Shown one piece after another: positions 15,866 to 23,595 of a stretch of 64,000 nucleotides of DNA. Origin of the DNA: Leifsonia aquatica H1aii (GTDB lineage Bacteria; Actinomycetota; Actinomycetes; Actinomycetales; Microbacteriaceae); NCBI RefSeq assembly GCF_000633535.1, contig NZ_AYMR01000014.1, positions 28,605 to 92,604 on the forward strand, written 5' to 3'. Numbering within the stretch: position 1 is the first letter of the stretch; each line of letters begins with the position of its first letter. The notes below the pieces were generated by a model. It saw nothing but the letters and a program-made list of their open reading frames with translations, ran no database searches and was not told where the DNA came from. Both the position numbers and the translations under genes were made by a program.

Positions 15866-16714
15866 TCAGCCGAAGATCATCGGCCGGTCCTCGTCGTCCT
15901 CGTCCGCGAGCGGCTCGGTCAGTTCGACCAGGACGGGCACGTGATCGCTCGGAGCGTCGCCCTTGCGCTCGTCGCGGTGGATGGAGGCGGAAGCGACCCG
16001 GTCGGCGAACGCCTCGGAGCCGAGGATGAAGTCGATCCGCAGCCCCTCGTTGCGCGGGAACCGCAGCTGCTTGTAGTCCCAGTAGGTGTACCCCTCGGGC
16101 ACCAGCGGACGCACCACGTCCGTCAGTCCCGCGGTCTCGAACGCGGAGAACGCCGTGCGCTCCGGCGGTGAGATGTGCGTCGAGACGCCCGGGATCAGGC
16201 TCGGGTCGCCGACATCGGAGTCGAGCGGGGCCACGTTCCAGTCGCCCATCAGGGCGAGCGGGAGGTGCGGGTTCTCGGCGAGCCAACGGCGGGTGTCCTC
16301 CGCGAGGGCGGCCAGCCAGTCGAGCTTGTAGTCGTAGTGCGGGTCGCCCAGCGCCCGACCGTTCGGCACGTACAGGCTCCAGACGCGCACACCGTCGACG
16401 GTGGCGCCGATCGCGCGCGCCTCCTTCGGCAGGTCCGGCCCCTCGTGGCCCTTGAGGAATCCGGGCATGTCGGGGAAGCCGATCTGCACGTCCTCGATCG
16501 GGAGGCGGCTGGCGATCGCGACGCCGTTCCACTGGTTGAGGCCGTGCAGCACGACCTCGTAGCCGGCCTCTTCGAACGGGCCGTACGGGAACTGCTCCGG
16601 CTTGCACTTGATCTCCTGCATGGCCAGGACATCAACGTCTTCCCTGACCAGCCAATCCACCACTCGGCCGACTCGGGTGCGGATGGAGTTGACGTTCCAG
16701 GTGGCGACACGCAT
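15866..16714 (-). CDS. xthA: exodeoxyribonuclease III (AP endonuclease)
   Basis: 282 residues, family length. Motifs MRVATWNVNSIRTR (start), LAMQEIKCK (catalytic Glu about 34), SLYVPNGR, LMGDWNVAP, IDFILGS and SDHVPV (catalytic Asp-His) are all present. The enzyme cleaves DNA at abasic sites and removes 3' blocking groups in base excision repair. A TACGAT -10 box (16721-16726) ends 6 nt before the ATG, so the transcript is probably leaderless. It is divergent from pyrE, with only 42 bp between the two starts. Confidence 0.92.
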   Translation of the reverse strand: MRVATWNVNSIRTRVGRVVDWLVREDVDVLAMQEIKCKPEQFPYGPFEEAGYEVVLHGLNQWNGVAIASRLPIEDVQIGFPDMPGFLKGHEGPDLPKEARAIGATVDGVRVWSLYVPNGRALGDPHYDYKLDWLAALAEDTRRWLAENPHLPLALMGDWNVAPLDSDVGDPSLIPGVSTHISPPERTAFSAFETAGLTDVVRPLVPEGYTYWDYKQLRFPRNEGLRIDFILGSEAFADRVASASIHRDERKGDAPSDHVPVLVELTEPLADEDDEDRPMIFG

Positions 16715-16720
16715 GCACCG

Positions 16721-16750
16721 ATCGTATCGGGGCCCCTGCCCCCATAGAAT
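16721..16750. promoter_or_regulatory. back-to-back leaderless promoters of xthA and pyrE
   Basis: TACGAT (16721-16726, minus strand) ends 6 nt before the xthA ATG. TAGAAT (16745-16750, plus strand) ends 6 nt before the pyrE GTG. Neither gene has a ribosome binding site. The two -10 boxes lie 18 bp apart, so the promoters must overlap and may compete for polymerase. Confidence 0.6.
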
Positions 16751-16756
16751 CGGGAC

Positions 16757-17305
16757 GTGACCGACGCACGACAGCAGCTCATCGACTACATCTCGGCCGA
16801 GGCCGTCTTCCACGGCGACTTCACGCTCACCAGCGGGAAGAAGGCCACCTACTACGTCGACCTGCGCAAGGTGAGCCTCGATCACCGGGTCGCCCCGCTG
16901 ATCGGGCAGGTCATGCTCGACCTCATCGCCGACATCCCGGACGTCTCGGCCGTCGGCGGGATGACCATGGGCGCCGACCCGGTCGCCGCCGCCATCCTGC
17001 ACCAGGGCGCGGCCCGCGGCGCCGGCTACGACGCGTTCGTCGTGCGCAAGGAGCCGAAGGACCACGGTCGTGGCAAGCAGGTGGAAGGCCCCGATCTCGC
17101 GGGCAAGCGTGTGATCGTGCTCGAGGACACGTCGACCACGGGCGGGTCGCCGCTCAAGGCCGTCGAGGCCCTGAAGAAGGTGGGCGCCGAGATCGCGGCC
17201 GTGGCGGTCGTCGTCGACCGCGACACCGGCGCGCGCGAGGTCATCGAGGCCGCCGGCTACCCCTACTTCGCCGCCATCGGTCTGAAGGACCTGGGGCTGT
17301 CCTAG
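16757..17305 (+). CDS. pyrE: orotate phosphoribosyltransferase
   Basis: 182 residues. It makes orotidine monophosphate from orotate and PRPP in pyrimidine synthesis. FTLTSGKKATYYVDLRK (about residues 22-38), the GGMTMGADPVA substrate loop and the PRPP motif VIVLEDTSTTGGS (about 117-129) are clear. The GTG start is leaderless. It overlaps the next gene by one base (TAGTG), which suggests cotranscription with the septum-formation-domain protein. Confidence 0.95.
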   Translation: MTDARQQLIDYISAEAVFHGDFTLTSGKKATYYVDLRKVSLDHRVAPLIGQVMLDLIADIPDVSAVGGMTMGADPVAAAILHQGAARGAGYDAFVVRKEPKDHGRGKQVEGPDLAGKRVIVLEDTSTTGGSPLKAVEALKKVGAEIAAVAVVVDRDTGAREVIEAAGYPYFAAIGLKDLGLS

Positions 17306-20067
17306 TGGCAGACCACCGCGACCCGGGAGCGGGCGACGGCGACGCGGACGCGTCGCCCGGCCCCGCTGCGCCCGGATCGGGGGATGCCGAGCCCGAGTTC
17401 GGCAGCAGCGAGTGGCTGTTCCGGGAGCTCGGCGGCCGGTATGGGGACACGGCGGACGACGGGACGCACGACGCTGACGGCGACGACGCTGACGGCGATC
17501 CGGCCACAACCGACGCGCATTCCGGTGCGATCGGTGCGTCGTTCGTGCCCGCCGAATCCGCGGCCGACCCGGCCGCCGCTCCGGACGACGCCCCTGCCTC
17601 GGGAGCAGCGTCGTTCATCTGGAACCTGACGCCCAGCACCGACGGCGATCCCCTGGTCGGCGGCACCCCGTCGAAGCTCGTGGAGGCCGAACCCGTCGCC
17701 GAGGAGCCTCCGGTCGGCGACGCGCCGACAGTCGCCCTGCCGATCCCCGCTGCCCCGACCGCCGCTGCGCCGACCGCCGCTGCGCCGACCGCCGCTGCGC
17801 CGACCGCCGCTGCGCCGACCGCCGCTGCGCCTCCCGCAGCGGTGCCTCCCGTCGAGCCCGCCCCGGCGTCGGCCCCGTCGGCGTCCGAGGCCGGTACGCC
17901 GGAGCCGCCCCTGTTCACGACGCCTGCCGCACCGGTGATCCCGGTGCTGCCGGAGCCGCCGGTCGTGGCCCCGTCGACGTCCATTCCCCCGGCTGCCGCG
18001 CCCGCGTCCGCGTCCGCCGCGCCGCTCGCGCCGGAGCCAGTCGCGGCCGAGCCGATGCCACCGAGCACGCCCGCAGCCGAACCGCCCAGCTTCCTGGCCT
18101 CCCTCCGTATGCCGCGGCCACCGGAGTGGGAGGAGCCGGCGGCGCCGGTCGAGGCGGCCCCCCGCCAGCCGTCGCCGTTCGCCTCGCCCGCGCAGCCTCC
18201 CGCGGCCGGGCCCGACGCAGCCGCCGGAGCGGACGCGTCCGTCCCGGACGAGCCGCAGAGCCACGGCCTCGCCGCTCTGCTCGGCTACGGGTCCGCCCCG
18301 TCGGACGCTCCGGCGTCGCGCTCCGTGATCGGCGACACGACGGGCATCATCCCGATCCTTCCCGGCTCGCTGACGCCCCCGCCGCCGCTTCCGACGCCGC
18401 TTCCCGCCGCGACCGAGCTCCCCGGCGCGACGGAGGTCCCCGCCGCGACGGAGGTGCCGGTCGCCCCCGCCGCCACCACGCCTCTGACCGCCGTGCCGTC
18501 GACATCCTCGGTCCCGCCGGTGATGCCGGCCGGCGACACCGTGCCTCCGGTGACCCCGCCGCCGCTGGTGCCACCGGCGTTCGCCGCGCCGCCGTCGCCG
18601 GCCGAGCCGGTGCTGCCGCCGCCGCATCCGTCCGAGCTCTTCGAGCCGACCCCGGATCCGGCAGGGGTTCCCACGACGAAACTCGACACCGCCGAGATGG
18701 CGGCGCTGCTCGCCGCCCGCGCGGGAGACCCGGACCCGCTCGTCCCGCCGCCCGCGGTCGCGCCACCGGCCGGGTTCGAGGTGCCCGCCCAGGCGGACGC
18801 GACGACAGCGATCTCCGGCCTCCCGACCCGAGCCGAGTCGCTTGCCGCCGAGTCGCTTGCCGCCGAGTCGCTCGCCGCCGAGTCGCTCGTCACCGAGCCC
18901 TCCGCCACACCGGCCGTGCCCGACGACGCCGAGCACGCTGACGCCGAGCACGCTGACGCCGAGCCTGACGACGGACTCGCCGTGCTCTTCGGCGACGTCG
19001 CCGACGTGTCCGAGGACGAGCCCCACGGTGACGAAGCTGCAGCCGACGAACCTGCAGGCGATAAACCTGCAGCCGACGAACCTGCAGCCGATGAACCTGC
19101 AGACGACGAACCTGCAGACTACGACCCTGCTGCCCACGGAACTTCCCACGAGCCCGAAGCCGAGCCTGTCCATCCCGCGGACGCCATCCTCTTCCCGGGC
19201 TTGGCCGGCACGGAGGCCAGCGCGGCCATGGAGGGCCCGCAGTTCACGATGCCGTTCAGCGGGCCGCTGACCGTTCCGGAGGAGACGCTGCCGGCGCCCG
19301 TGTTCGCCGCCGATCCGACCGTGGCGATCCCGTCGGCCGCCACCCCGCCGATCGCACCCCCGCCGGTGGTGCCCCCGGTCGTTCCACTCACCGGCGCGCC
19401 CGTGACGCCGGGCACGGCGGGAGGCGACTCTGGTGCCGGAACCACGCCGCCGTCCCGGCCGCGCGGCAGTGGCAACAACCGCATCCTCTTCATCGTCGCC
19501 GGCGCCCTGGCGGTGATCCTCGTTCTGATCGGCCTATTCGCTCTCGGGACGCGCCTGCCGGCGCTCTTCGGTGCGGCCGCTTCTGCTCCGAAGACGTCGC
19601 ACGGAGCGTCCGCCTCCCCGAGCCCCACTCCGACTCCGACCCCGACGCCCACGGTCACGCCGAAGCCCGCCGCCGCGGCCCCGGCGGGAGCGGCGGCCTG
19701 GGACGCGCTGGGCGGCGGCGAGTGCATCGACCCGTACACCACGCCCTGGGCCGAGTCGTTCACGGTGGTCGACTGTGCTGCGCCTCATGCCGCGCAGATG
19801 GTCTACACCGGTATCCTGAACCCCGACATCGCTGCGGCGTACCCGGGCGCGGACGCGTTGGCCCAGCAGATCACCGGCCTCTGCACCGCGCCGGGGGTCA
19901 TTGATCTGAACGCGGCAGCGGTGTACACCGGCCTGCAGGTGCAGGGGACCTTCCCCGCCACGGAGGAGCAGTGGAAGGACGGCCAGCGCTCCTATTACTG
20001 TTTCGCGAACCGTTCGACCGGTGAGCCGTTGACGAGCTCGGTCGCTGGGCCCGGCCCGACCGGCTGA
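17305..20067 (+). CDS. Pro/Ala-rich single-pass membrane protein with C-terminal septum-formation domain
   Basis: 920 residues. The first 720 or so are very low-complexity Ala/Pro/Glu/Asp-rich sequence, presumably cytoplasmic. One membrane helix (RILFIVAGALAVILVLIGLF, about 730-750) is followed by a Ser/Pro/Thr linker. The extracytoplasmic domain has the septum-formation pattern: GECID, TVVDCAAPHAAQMV and a later Cys pair. Family members are linked to septum formation by annotation only. The cytoplasmic part carries several 15-bp repeat runs: TAAAP units (17761-17831), SLAAE units (about 18832-18891), EHADA units (about 18925-18965) and PAADE units (about 19030-19130). GTG start overlaps the pyrE stop. 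Confidence 0.75.
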   Translation: MADHRDPGAGDGDADASPGPAAPGSGDAEPEFGSSEWLFRELGGRYGDTADDGTHDADGDDADGDPATTDAHSGAIGASFVPAESAADPAAAPDDAPASGAASFIWNLTPSTDGDPLVGGTPSKLVEAEPVAEEPPVGDAPTVALPIPAAPTAAAPTAAAPTAAAPTAAAPTAAAPPAAVPPVEPAPASAPSASEAGTPEPPLFTTPAAPVIPVLPEPPVVAPSTSIPPAAAPASASAAPLAPEPVAAEPMPPSTPAAEPPSFLASLRMPRPPEWEEPAAPVEAAPRQPSPFASPAQPPAAGPDAAAGADASVPDEPQSHGLAALLGYGSAPSDAPASRSVIGDTTGIIPILPGSLTPPPPLPTPLPAATELPGATEVPAATEVPVAPAATTPLTAVPSTSSVPPVMPAGDTVPPVTPPPLVPPAFAAPPSPAEPVLPPPHPSELFEPTPDPAGVPTTKLDTAEMAALLAARAGDPDPLVPPPAVAPPAGFEVPAQADATTAISGLPTRAESLAAESLAAESLAAESLVTEPSATPAVPDDAEHADAEHADAEPDDGLAVLFGDVADVSEDEPHGDEAAADEPAGDKPAADEPAADEPADDEPADYDPAAHGTSHEPEAEPVHPADAILFPGLAGTEASAAMEGPQFTMPFSGPLTVPEETLPAPVFAADPTVAIPSAATPPIAPPPVVPPVVPLTGAPVTPGTAGGDSGAGTTPPSRPRGSGNNRILFIVAGALAVILVLIGLFALGTRLPALFGAAASAPKTSHGASASPSPTPTPTPTPTVTPKPAAAAPAGAAAWDALGGGECIDPYTTPWAESFTVVDCAAPHAAQMVYTGILNPDIAAAYPGADALAQQITGLCTAPGVIDLNAAAVYTGLQVQGTFPATEEQWKDGQRSYYCFANRSTGEPLTSSVAGPGPTG

Positions 20068-20105
20068 GTCTCGACCGGCTGAGTCAGGCCCGGCTGAGTC
20101 AGGCC
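20061..20105. repeat. three tandem 15-bp repeats straddling the stop codon
   Basis: CGGCTGAGTC recurs at 20061, 20076 and 20091 in 15-bp units. The first unit contains the TGA of the septum-formation-domain gene; the next two lie in the 57-bp gap before the convergent HAD gene. The 15-bp period matches the repeats inside the gene, suggesting the same expansion process. Confidence 0.75.
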
Positions 20106-20124
20106 AGGCCGTGTCGCAGCCGGC

Positions 20125-20925
20125 TCAGAGGTCGGACTCGACGGGTTCGGCCGCGAGCAGTTCGGTGACGCCGCTGAGGATCTCGTCCGGCCGGAACGGG
20201 TAGCGATCGATCTCGGTCTGATCGCTGATCCCGGTGAGCACCAGGATGGTGTGCAAGCCCGCCTCGATGCCCGCGACGACATCCGTGTCCATCCGGTCAC
20301 CGATCATCGCGGTGTTCTCGGAGTGCGCGCCGATGCGGTTGAGGGCGGAGCGGAACATCATCGGGTTCGGCTTGCCGACGACATAGGGCTCCATGCCGCC
20401 CGTCGCCTTGGTGATCATCGCGGTGACGGCGCCGGTCGCGGGGAGGGGCCCCTCGGCGCTCGGGCCCGTCGCGTCGGGGTTGGTCGAGATGAACCGGGCG
20501 CCCGCGCCGATCAGGCGAACGGCCTTGGTGATCGCGTCGAACGAATAGCTGCGGGTCTCGCCCACCACGACGTAATCGGGATTGGTGTCGGTCATGATGA
20601 AGCCGGCCTCATGGAGCGCAGTGGTCAGACCGGCCTCGCCGATGACGTAGGCGCTGCCGCCGGGCTTCTGCGACTTGAGGAAGTCCGCGGTGGCCAGAGC
20701 GGAGGTCCAGATCGACTCCTCCGGGACGTCGAGGCCCGAGGCGCGGAGTCGCGCGGCGAGGTCGCGGGGGGTGTAGATGGAGTTGTTGGTCAGCACCAGG
20801 AAGGGGGTGCCGTTGTCGCGCCACTGCTGGATGAGCTCCGCGGCGCCGGGCAGCGCCTGGTTCTCATGGACGAGCACGCCGTCCATGTCGGTGAGCCAGC
20901 ATTCGATCTCGTCGCGTCGCGCCAC
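20125..20925 (-). CDS. HAD-superfamily (NagD-like, class IIA) phosphatase
   Basis: 266 residues. Motif I DMDGVLV (13-19), motif II in VLTNNS, the lysine motif VGKPNPMMF and motif III MIGDRMDTDV are in NagD order with the class IIA cap. It hydrolyses a phosphate ester in the cytoplasm; nucleotide or sugar phosphates are usual for the family. The start is GTG at 20925, preceded by AAAGGGG. An upstream in-frame ATG at 20955 lacks this. A TAAGCT box further upstream may be its -10 element. Convergent with the septum-formation-domain gene. Confidence 0.85.
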   Translation of the reverse strand: MARRDEIECWLTDMDGVLVHENQALPGAAELIQQWRDNGTPFLVLTNNSIYTPRDLAARLRASGLDVPEESIWTSALATADFLKSQKPGGSAYVIGEAGLTTALHEAGFIMTDTNPDYVVVGETRSYSFDAITKAVRLIGAGARFISTNPDATGPSAEGPLPATGAVTAMITKATGGMEPYVVGKPNPMMFRSALNRIGAHSENTAMIGDRMDTDVVAGIEAGLHTILVLTGISDQTEIDRYPFRPDEILSGVTELLAAEPVESDL

Positions 20926-21036
20926 GCAAACCCCTTTCGATGGACCGGACGCCACCAGCTTAGAGGGCGGGAGCCCTGCGGCGGGCGGGCATTCAGCCTG
21001 TTCATGCCCGCCGCAGGGGTGCGTCGCACGGACCGG

Positions 21037-21417
21037 TCAGGCCAGAGCCTTCGCCTTCAACGCCTCGAACTCGGCGGGGGTGATGGCCCCGCTGTCGAGC
21101 AGACCCTTGGCTCGCGCGATTTCATCGACCGGGCTGGACAGGGCGACCGAGCGGATGTAGGAGTCGGTCTGCTCCTGTGCCGCCTTGGCGCTGACGGCCC
21201 CGCGTTCGGCCATGCCGCGCCCGCGGGCGATCAGATACACCAGCACGGTCAGGAACGGCAGGAAGACGAGGAAGAGCACCCAGAGCGCCTTCCACCACCC
21301 GTTCAGTTTGTGGTCGCGGAAGAGATCACCGATCACGGCGAACAGGGCGAAGAGGTACGAGATGAACGCGAAGGCCACGAAGATGAGCCAGATGACGTTC
21401 CAGAGGTTGTTCCACAC
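21037..21417 (-). CDS. small membrane protein with PLDc_N-like segments and C-terminal SHOCT domain
   Basis: 126 residues. Two hydrophobic helices (about 5-30 and 42-65, joined by RDHKLNGWWKALWVLFL) match the phospholipase D N-terminal-like membrane domain. The C-terminus, PVDEIARAKGLLDSGAITPAEFEALKAKAL (in short, a SHOCT motif), is a short helical oligomerisation module. Such proteins are common in actinobacteria and of unknown role. GTG start. GAAAGG lies rather far upstream. Divergent from the methyltransferase gene at 21537. Confidence 0.8.
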   Translation of the reverse strand: MWNNLWNVIWLIFVAFAFISYLFALFAVIGDLFRDHKLNGWWKALWVLFLVFLPFLTVLVYLIARGRGMAERGAVSAKAAQEQTDSYIRSVALSSPVDEIARAKGLLDSGAITPAEFEALKAKALA

Positions 21418-21536
21418 GGTGCGGGTACTGCCTTTCGGGTGAGAGACGGGGTCGTGCCGACAGTAGCGTCCCCCGGCGGTCGTGGTACGCGTTGTTACGG
21501 TTCGTCACCCTCCTCTCGCGCGGCTACGCTGGCGGG

Positions 21537-22166
21537 GTGGATCAGCCCGGACCGTCGCACGAGCTCAGCACGCATGGCGTGGGCCCCTGGCCGGGCGCCT
21601 GGCCCGAGGGCGGCCACTACGATCCCGAGCTGCTGCGTCACGGCGACACCCGCAACGTGATCGACCGCTACCGGTACTGGCGGATGGACGCGATCGTCGC
21701 CGATCTCGACGAGCACCGCCATCCGTTCCACGTCGCGATCGAGAACTGGCAGCACGACATGAACATCGGCTCCATCGTGCGCAGCGCCAACGCCTTCGCG
21801 GCCGACACCGTCCACATCATCGGCCGCCGGCGCTGGAACAAGCGCGGCGCGATGGTGACCGACCGCTACCAGCACGTCCGTCATCACGACGACGTGGAGG
21901 CGTTCGTCGCGTGGGCGAGGGAGGCCGGTCTCCCGATCATCGCGATCGACAACGTGCCGGGCTCCGTGCTGATCGAGACGTTCGCCCTCCCGCGCGAGTG
22001 CGTGCTGCTGTTCGGGCAGGAGGGCCCGGGACTCTCGCAGCCGGCGATCGACGCGGCCGATGCCGTGGTCGAGATCTCGCAGTTCGGCTCCACCCGCTCG
22101 ATCAACGCGTCGGCGGCCGCCGCGGTCGCCATGCACGCCTGGATCCTGCAGCACGTCCCCTTCTGA
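21537..22166 (+). CDS. SpoU/TrmH-family RNA 2'-O-methyltransferase
   Basis: 209 residues. The three SPOUT knot motifs are present: NIGSIVRSANAFAADTVHIIGRR (motif 1 region, about 70-92), VLLFGQEGPGLSQ (motif 2) and ISQFGSTRSINASAAAAVAMH (motif 3). It methylates a ribose in tRNA or rRNA using S-adenosylmethionine; the target base is not predictable. The start is GTG at 21537 because a TACGCT -10 box (21525-21530) ends 6 nt before it, implying a leaderless message. Convergent with the DUF3052 gene. Confidence 0.88.
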   Translation: MDQPGPSHELSTHGVGPWPGAWPEGGHYDPELLRHGDTRNVIDRYRYWRMDAIVADLDEHRHPFHVAIENWQHDMNIGSIVRSANAFAADTVHIIGRRRWNKRGAMVTDRYQHVRHHDDVEAFVAWAREAGLPIIAIDNVPGSVLIETFALPRECVLLFGQEGPGLSQPAIDAADAVVEISQFGSTRSINASAAAAVAMHAWILQHVPF

Positions 22167-22173
22167 CCCCGGC

Positions 22174-22235
22174 GCGATTTGGACCAAATGTCGCGAATCG
22201 GTCGCTCTTTCACGCGATTCGGTCCAAATCTCGCG
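22174..22235. terminator. bidirectional hairpin between convergent genes
   Basis: GATTTGGACCAAAT (22176-22189) pairs with ATTCGGTCCAAATC (22217-22230) with one mismatch, and CGCG blocks flank both arms. It sits between the ends of the methyltransferase gene (22166) and the DUF3052 gene (22262), so it can terminate both. Confidence 0.7.
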
Positions 22236-22261
22236 GGGGCGGCGGCCGGGCGGGCGAGGGG

Positions 22262-22684
22262 TCAGCGGTTCTCGCGGCGCCAGACGATCTTGAGGCCGGA
22301 CCAGTCGGTCGAGATCGCGGCCACCTTCACGTCGACCAGGCCGCGGTCGAGTGCGGCGTCGCGCAGGAGGTTCTCGTCGATGTCGCTCACGTGTCCGGCG
22401 GCCTTGCGCGGCCAGGCGGCCCACAGCATCCCGTCGGGCCGGATGCGTGCACCGACCGCGTCGAGCTCGGCGAGGTACTCCGCCGCCTCGCGGTAGAACG
22501 CGAGCACCAGCCCGGCCGGGCCGTCGTCGCCCGGATCGAGCCACTCGATCGGCGCGGGAGATCCGGGGCCGTCGAGGGGGATGCTCCAGCCGGCGTCCGC
22601 GTGCAGCAGCTGGGCGCGCATCCCGGGCTTCAACCCGAGCTTCTTCCACAGCGGCGTGCCGGAGTAGCCGGCCGGGGTGCTCAT
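22262..22684 (-). CDS. DUF3052 family protein
   Basis: 140 residues, soluble. Matches the actinobacterial DUF3052 family: an opening GYSGTPLWKKLGLKPGM, a central Trp-rich stretch, MLWAAWPRKAAG and ISTDWSGLKIVWRR at the end. In pathogens this family has been studied for association with other regulators, but no biochemical function is established. The ATG overlaps the stop of the metallophosphoesterase by 4 nt (ATGA), so the two are translationally coupled. Confidence 0.8.
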   Translation of the reverse strand: MSTPAGYSGTPLWKKLGLKPGMRAQLLHADAGWSIPLDGPGSPAPIEWLDPGDDGPAGLVLAFYREAAEYLAELDAVGARIRPDGMLWAAWPRKAAGHVSDIDENLLRDAALDRGLVDVKVAAISTDWSGLKIVWRRENR

Positions 22685-23526
22685 CCCTCGCCCTGCCACC
22701 CGGTGGTCTCGGCGATGCGCTCGACGTCCGTCGGGCTGAGCACGTAGACCAGGTCGCCGTCGTCTCCCGCCGGAGCCGTGACGAAGTGGGCGCGCACGGG
22801 TTCGTCGTCGGGGAGGTCCACGAGCGCGAGTCCCGAACCACGCACGGCACGGTCGCCGGGCTCGGACCACAGCACGTCGACCGTGTTCGCGACGGCCGGG
22901 GCGACGATGAGCGGGATGTAGCCGGGGTCGGTCTCGGTCGCGAGCGCGTGGTGGTAGTGCCCGGCGAGGATCGCCCGCACGTCGCCTTCGCGGCACGCCT
23001 CGAGCAGCGGTTCCGGGTCCACGAGCCGCAGGCTCTCGAAGAGCCCGGTCGTCGGAGGCGTCGGCGGATGGTGAAGCACGACGACGGTGCCGTGCTCGGC
23101 CGACTCCGACAGGATCTCGCGCAGCCGTTCCAGCTGCTCCGCCCCGATCGACCCGTAGCCGGCGCCGGGAACCGTGGAGTCGAGGGTGACGATCCGCAGC
23201 CCGCGCACCTCCACGACGGTCTCGCGCTCGCCGAGGACCTCCTCGAACGGTTCCGGGAGGTCGTGGTTGCCCATCGCGTACACGACCTGCGCCCCGCGCT
23301 CGGCCGCCCACGGCTCGACCAGCCCGGCGAGGATCCGGTACGACTCGGCCGACCCGTCCTCGGACAGGTCGCCGGAGACGACGACCGCATCCACCGTGCC
23401 CAGCGATGCCGCCCGTTCGAGCACCCGCTCGAGGGCGACGCGGGTGTCGACGAGCCCGTAGTGCAGGGTTCCGTCGCCGAAGAGGTGGGTGTCGCTGAGG
23501 TGCAGGATGCGGTGGGAGGCGGTCAC
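22681..23526 (-). CDS. calcineurin-like metallophosphoesterase (CpdA-like cyclic nucleotide phosphodiesterase)
   Basis: 281 residues. The dimetal motifs are all visible: LSDTHLF (about 10-16), VVSGDLSEDG, YAMGNHDLP (GNHD), VVLHHPP and ILAGHYHHAL (GHxH). This order and length match class III cyclic nucleotide phosphodiesterases, but other phosphoesters are possible. GTG start. A TAGGCT -10 box (23533-23538 on this strand) ends 6 nt upstream, so it is leaderless. First gene of a two-gene operon with DUF3052. Confidence 0.85.
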   Translation of the reverse strand: MTASHRILHLSDTHLFGDGTLHYGLVDTRVALERVLERAASLGTVDAVVVSGDLSEDGSAESYRILAGLVEPWAAERGAQVVYAMGNHDLPEPFEEVLGERETVVEVRGLRIVTLDSTVPGAGYGSIGAEQLERLREILSESAEHGTVVVLHHPPTPPTTGLFESLRLVDPEPLLEACREGDVRAILAGHYHHALATETDPGYIPLIVAPAVANTVDVLWSEPGDRAVRGSGLALVDLPDDEPVRAHFVTAPAGDDGDLVYVLSPTDVERIAETTGWQGEG

Positions 23527-23595
23527 GCGCCGAGCCTAGCGCGCGCCGGTGACGGGGCCGGGCGCCCTCGGCGGTCCGTCACCGATCGGACGGCG

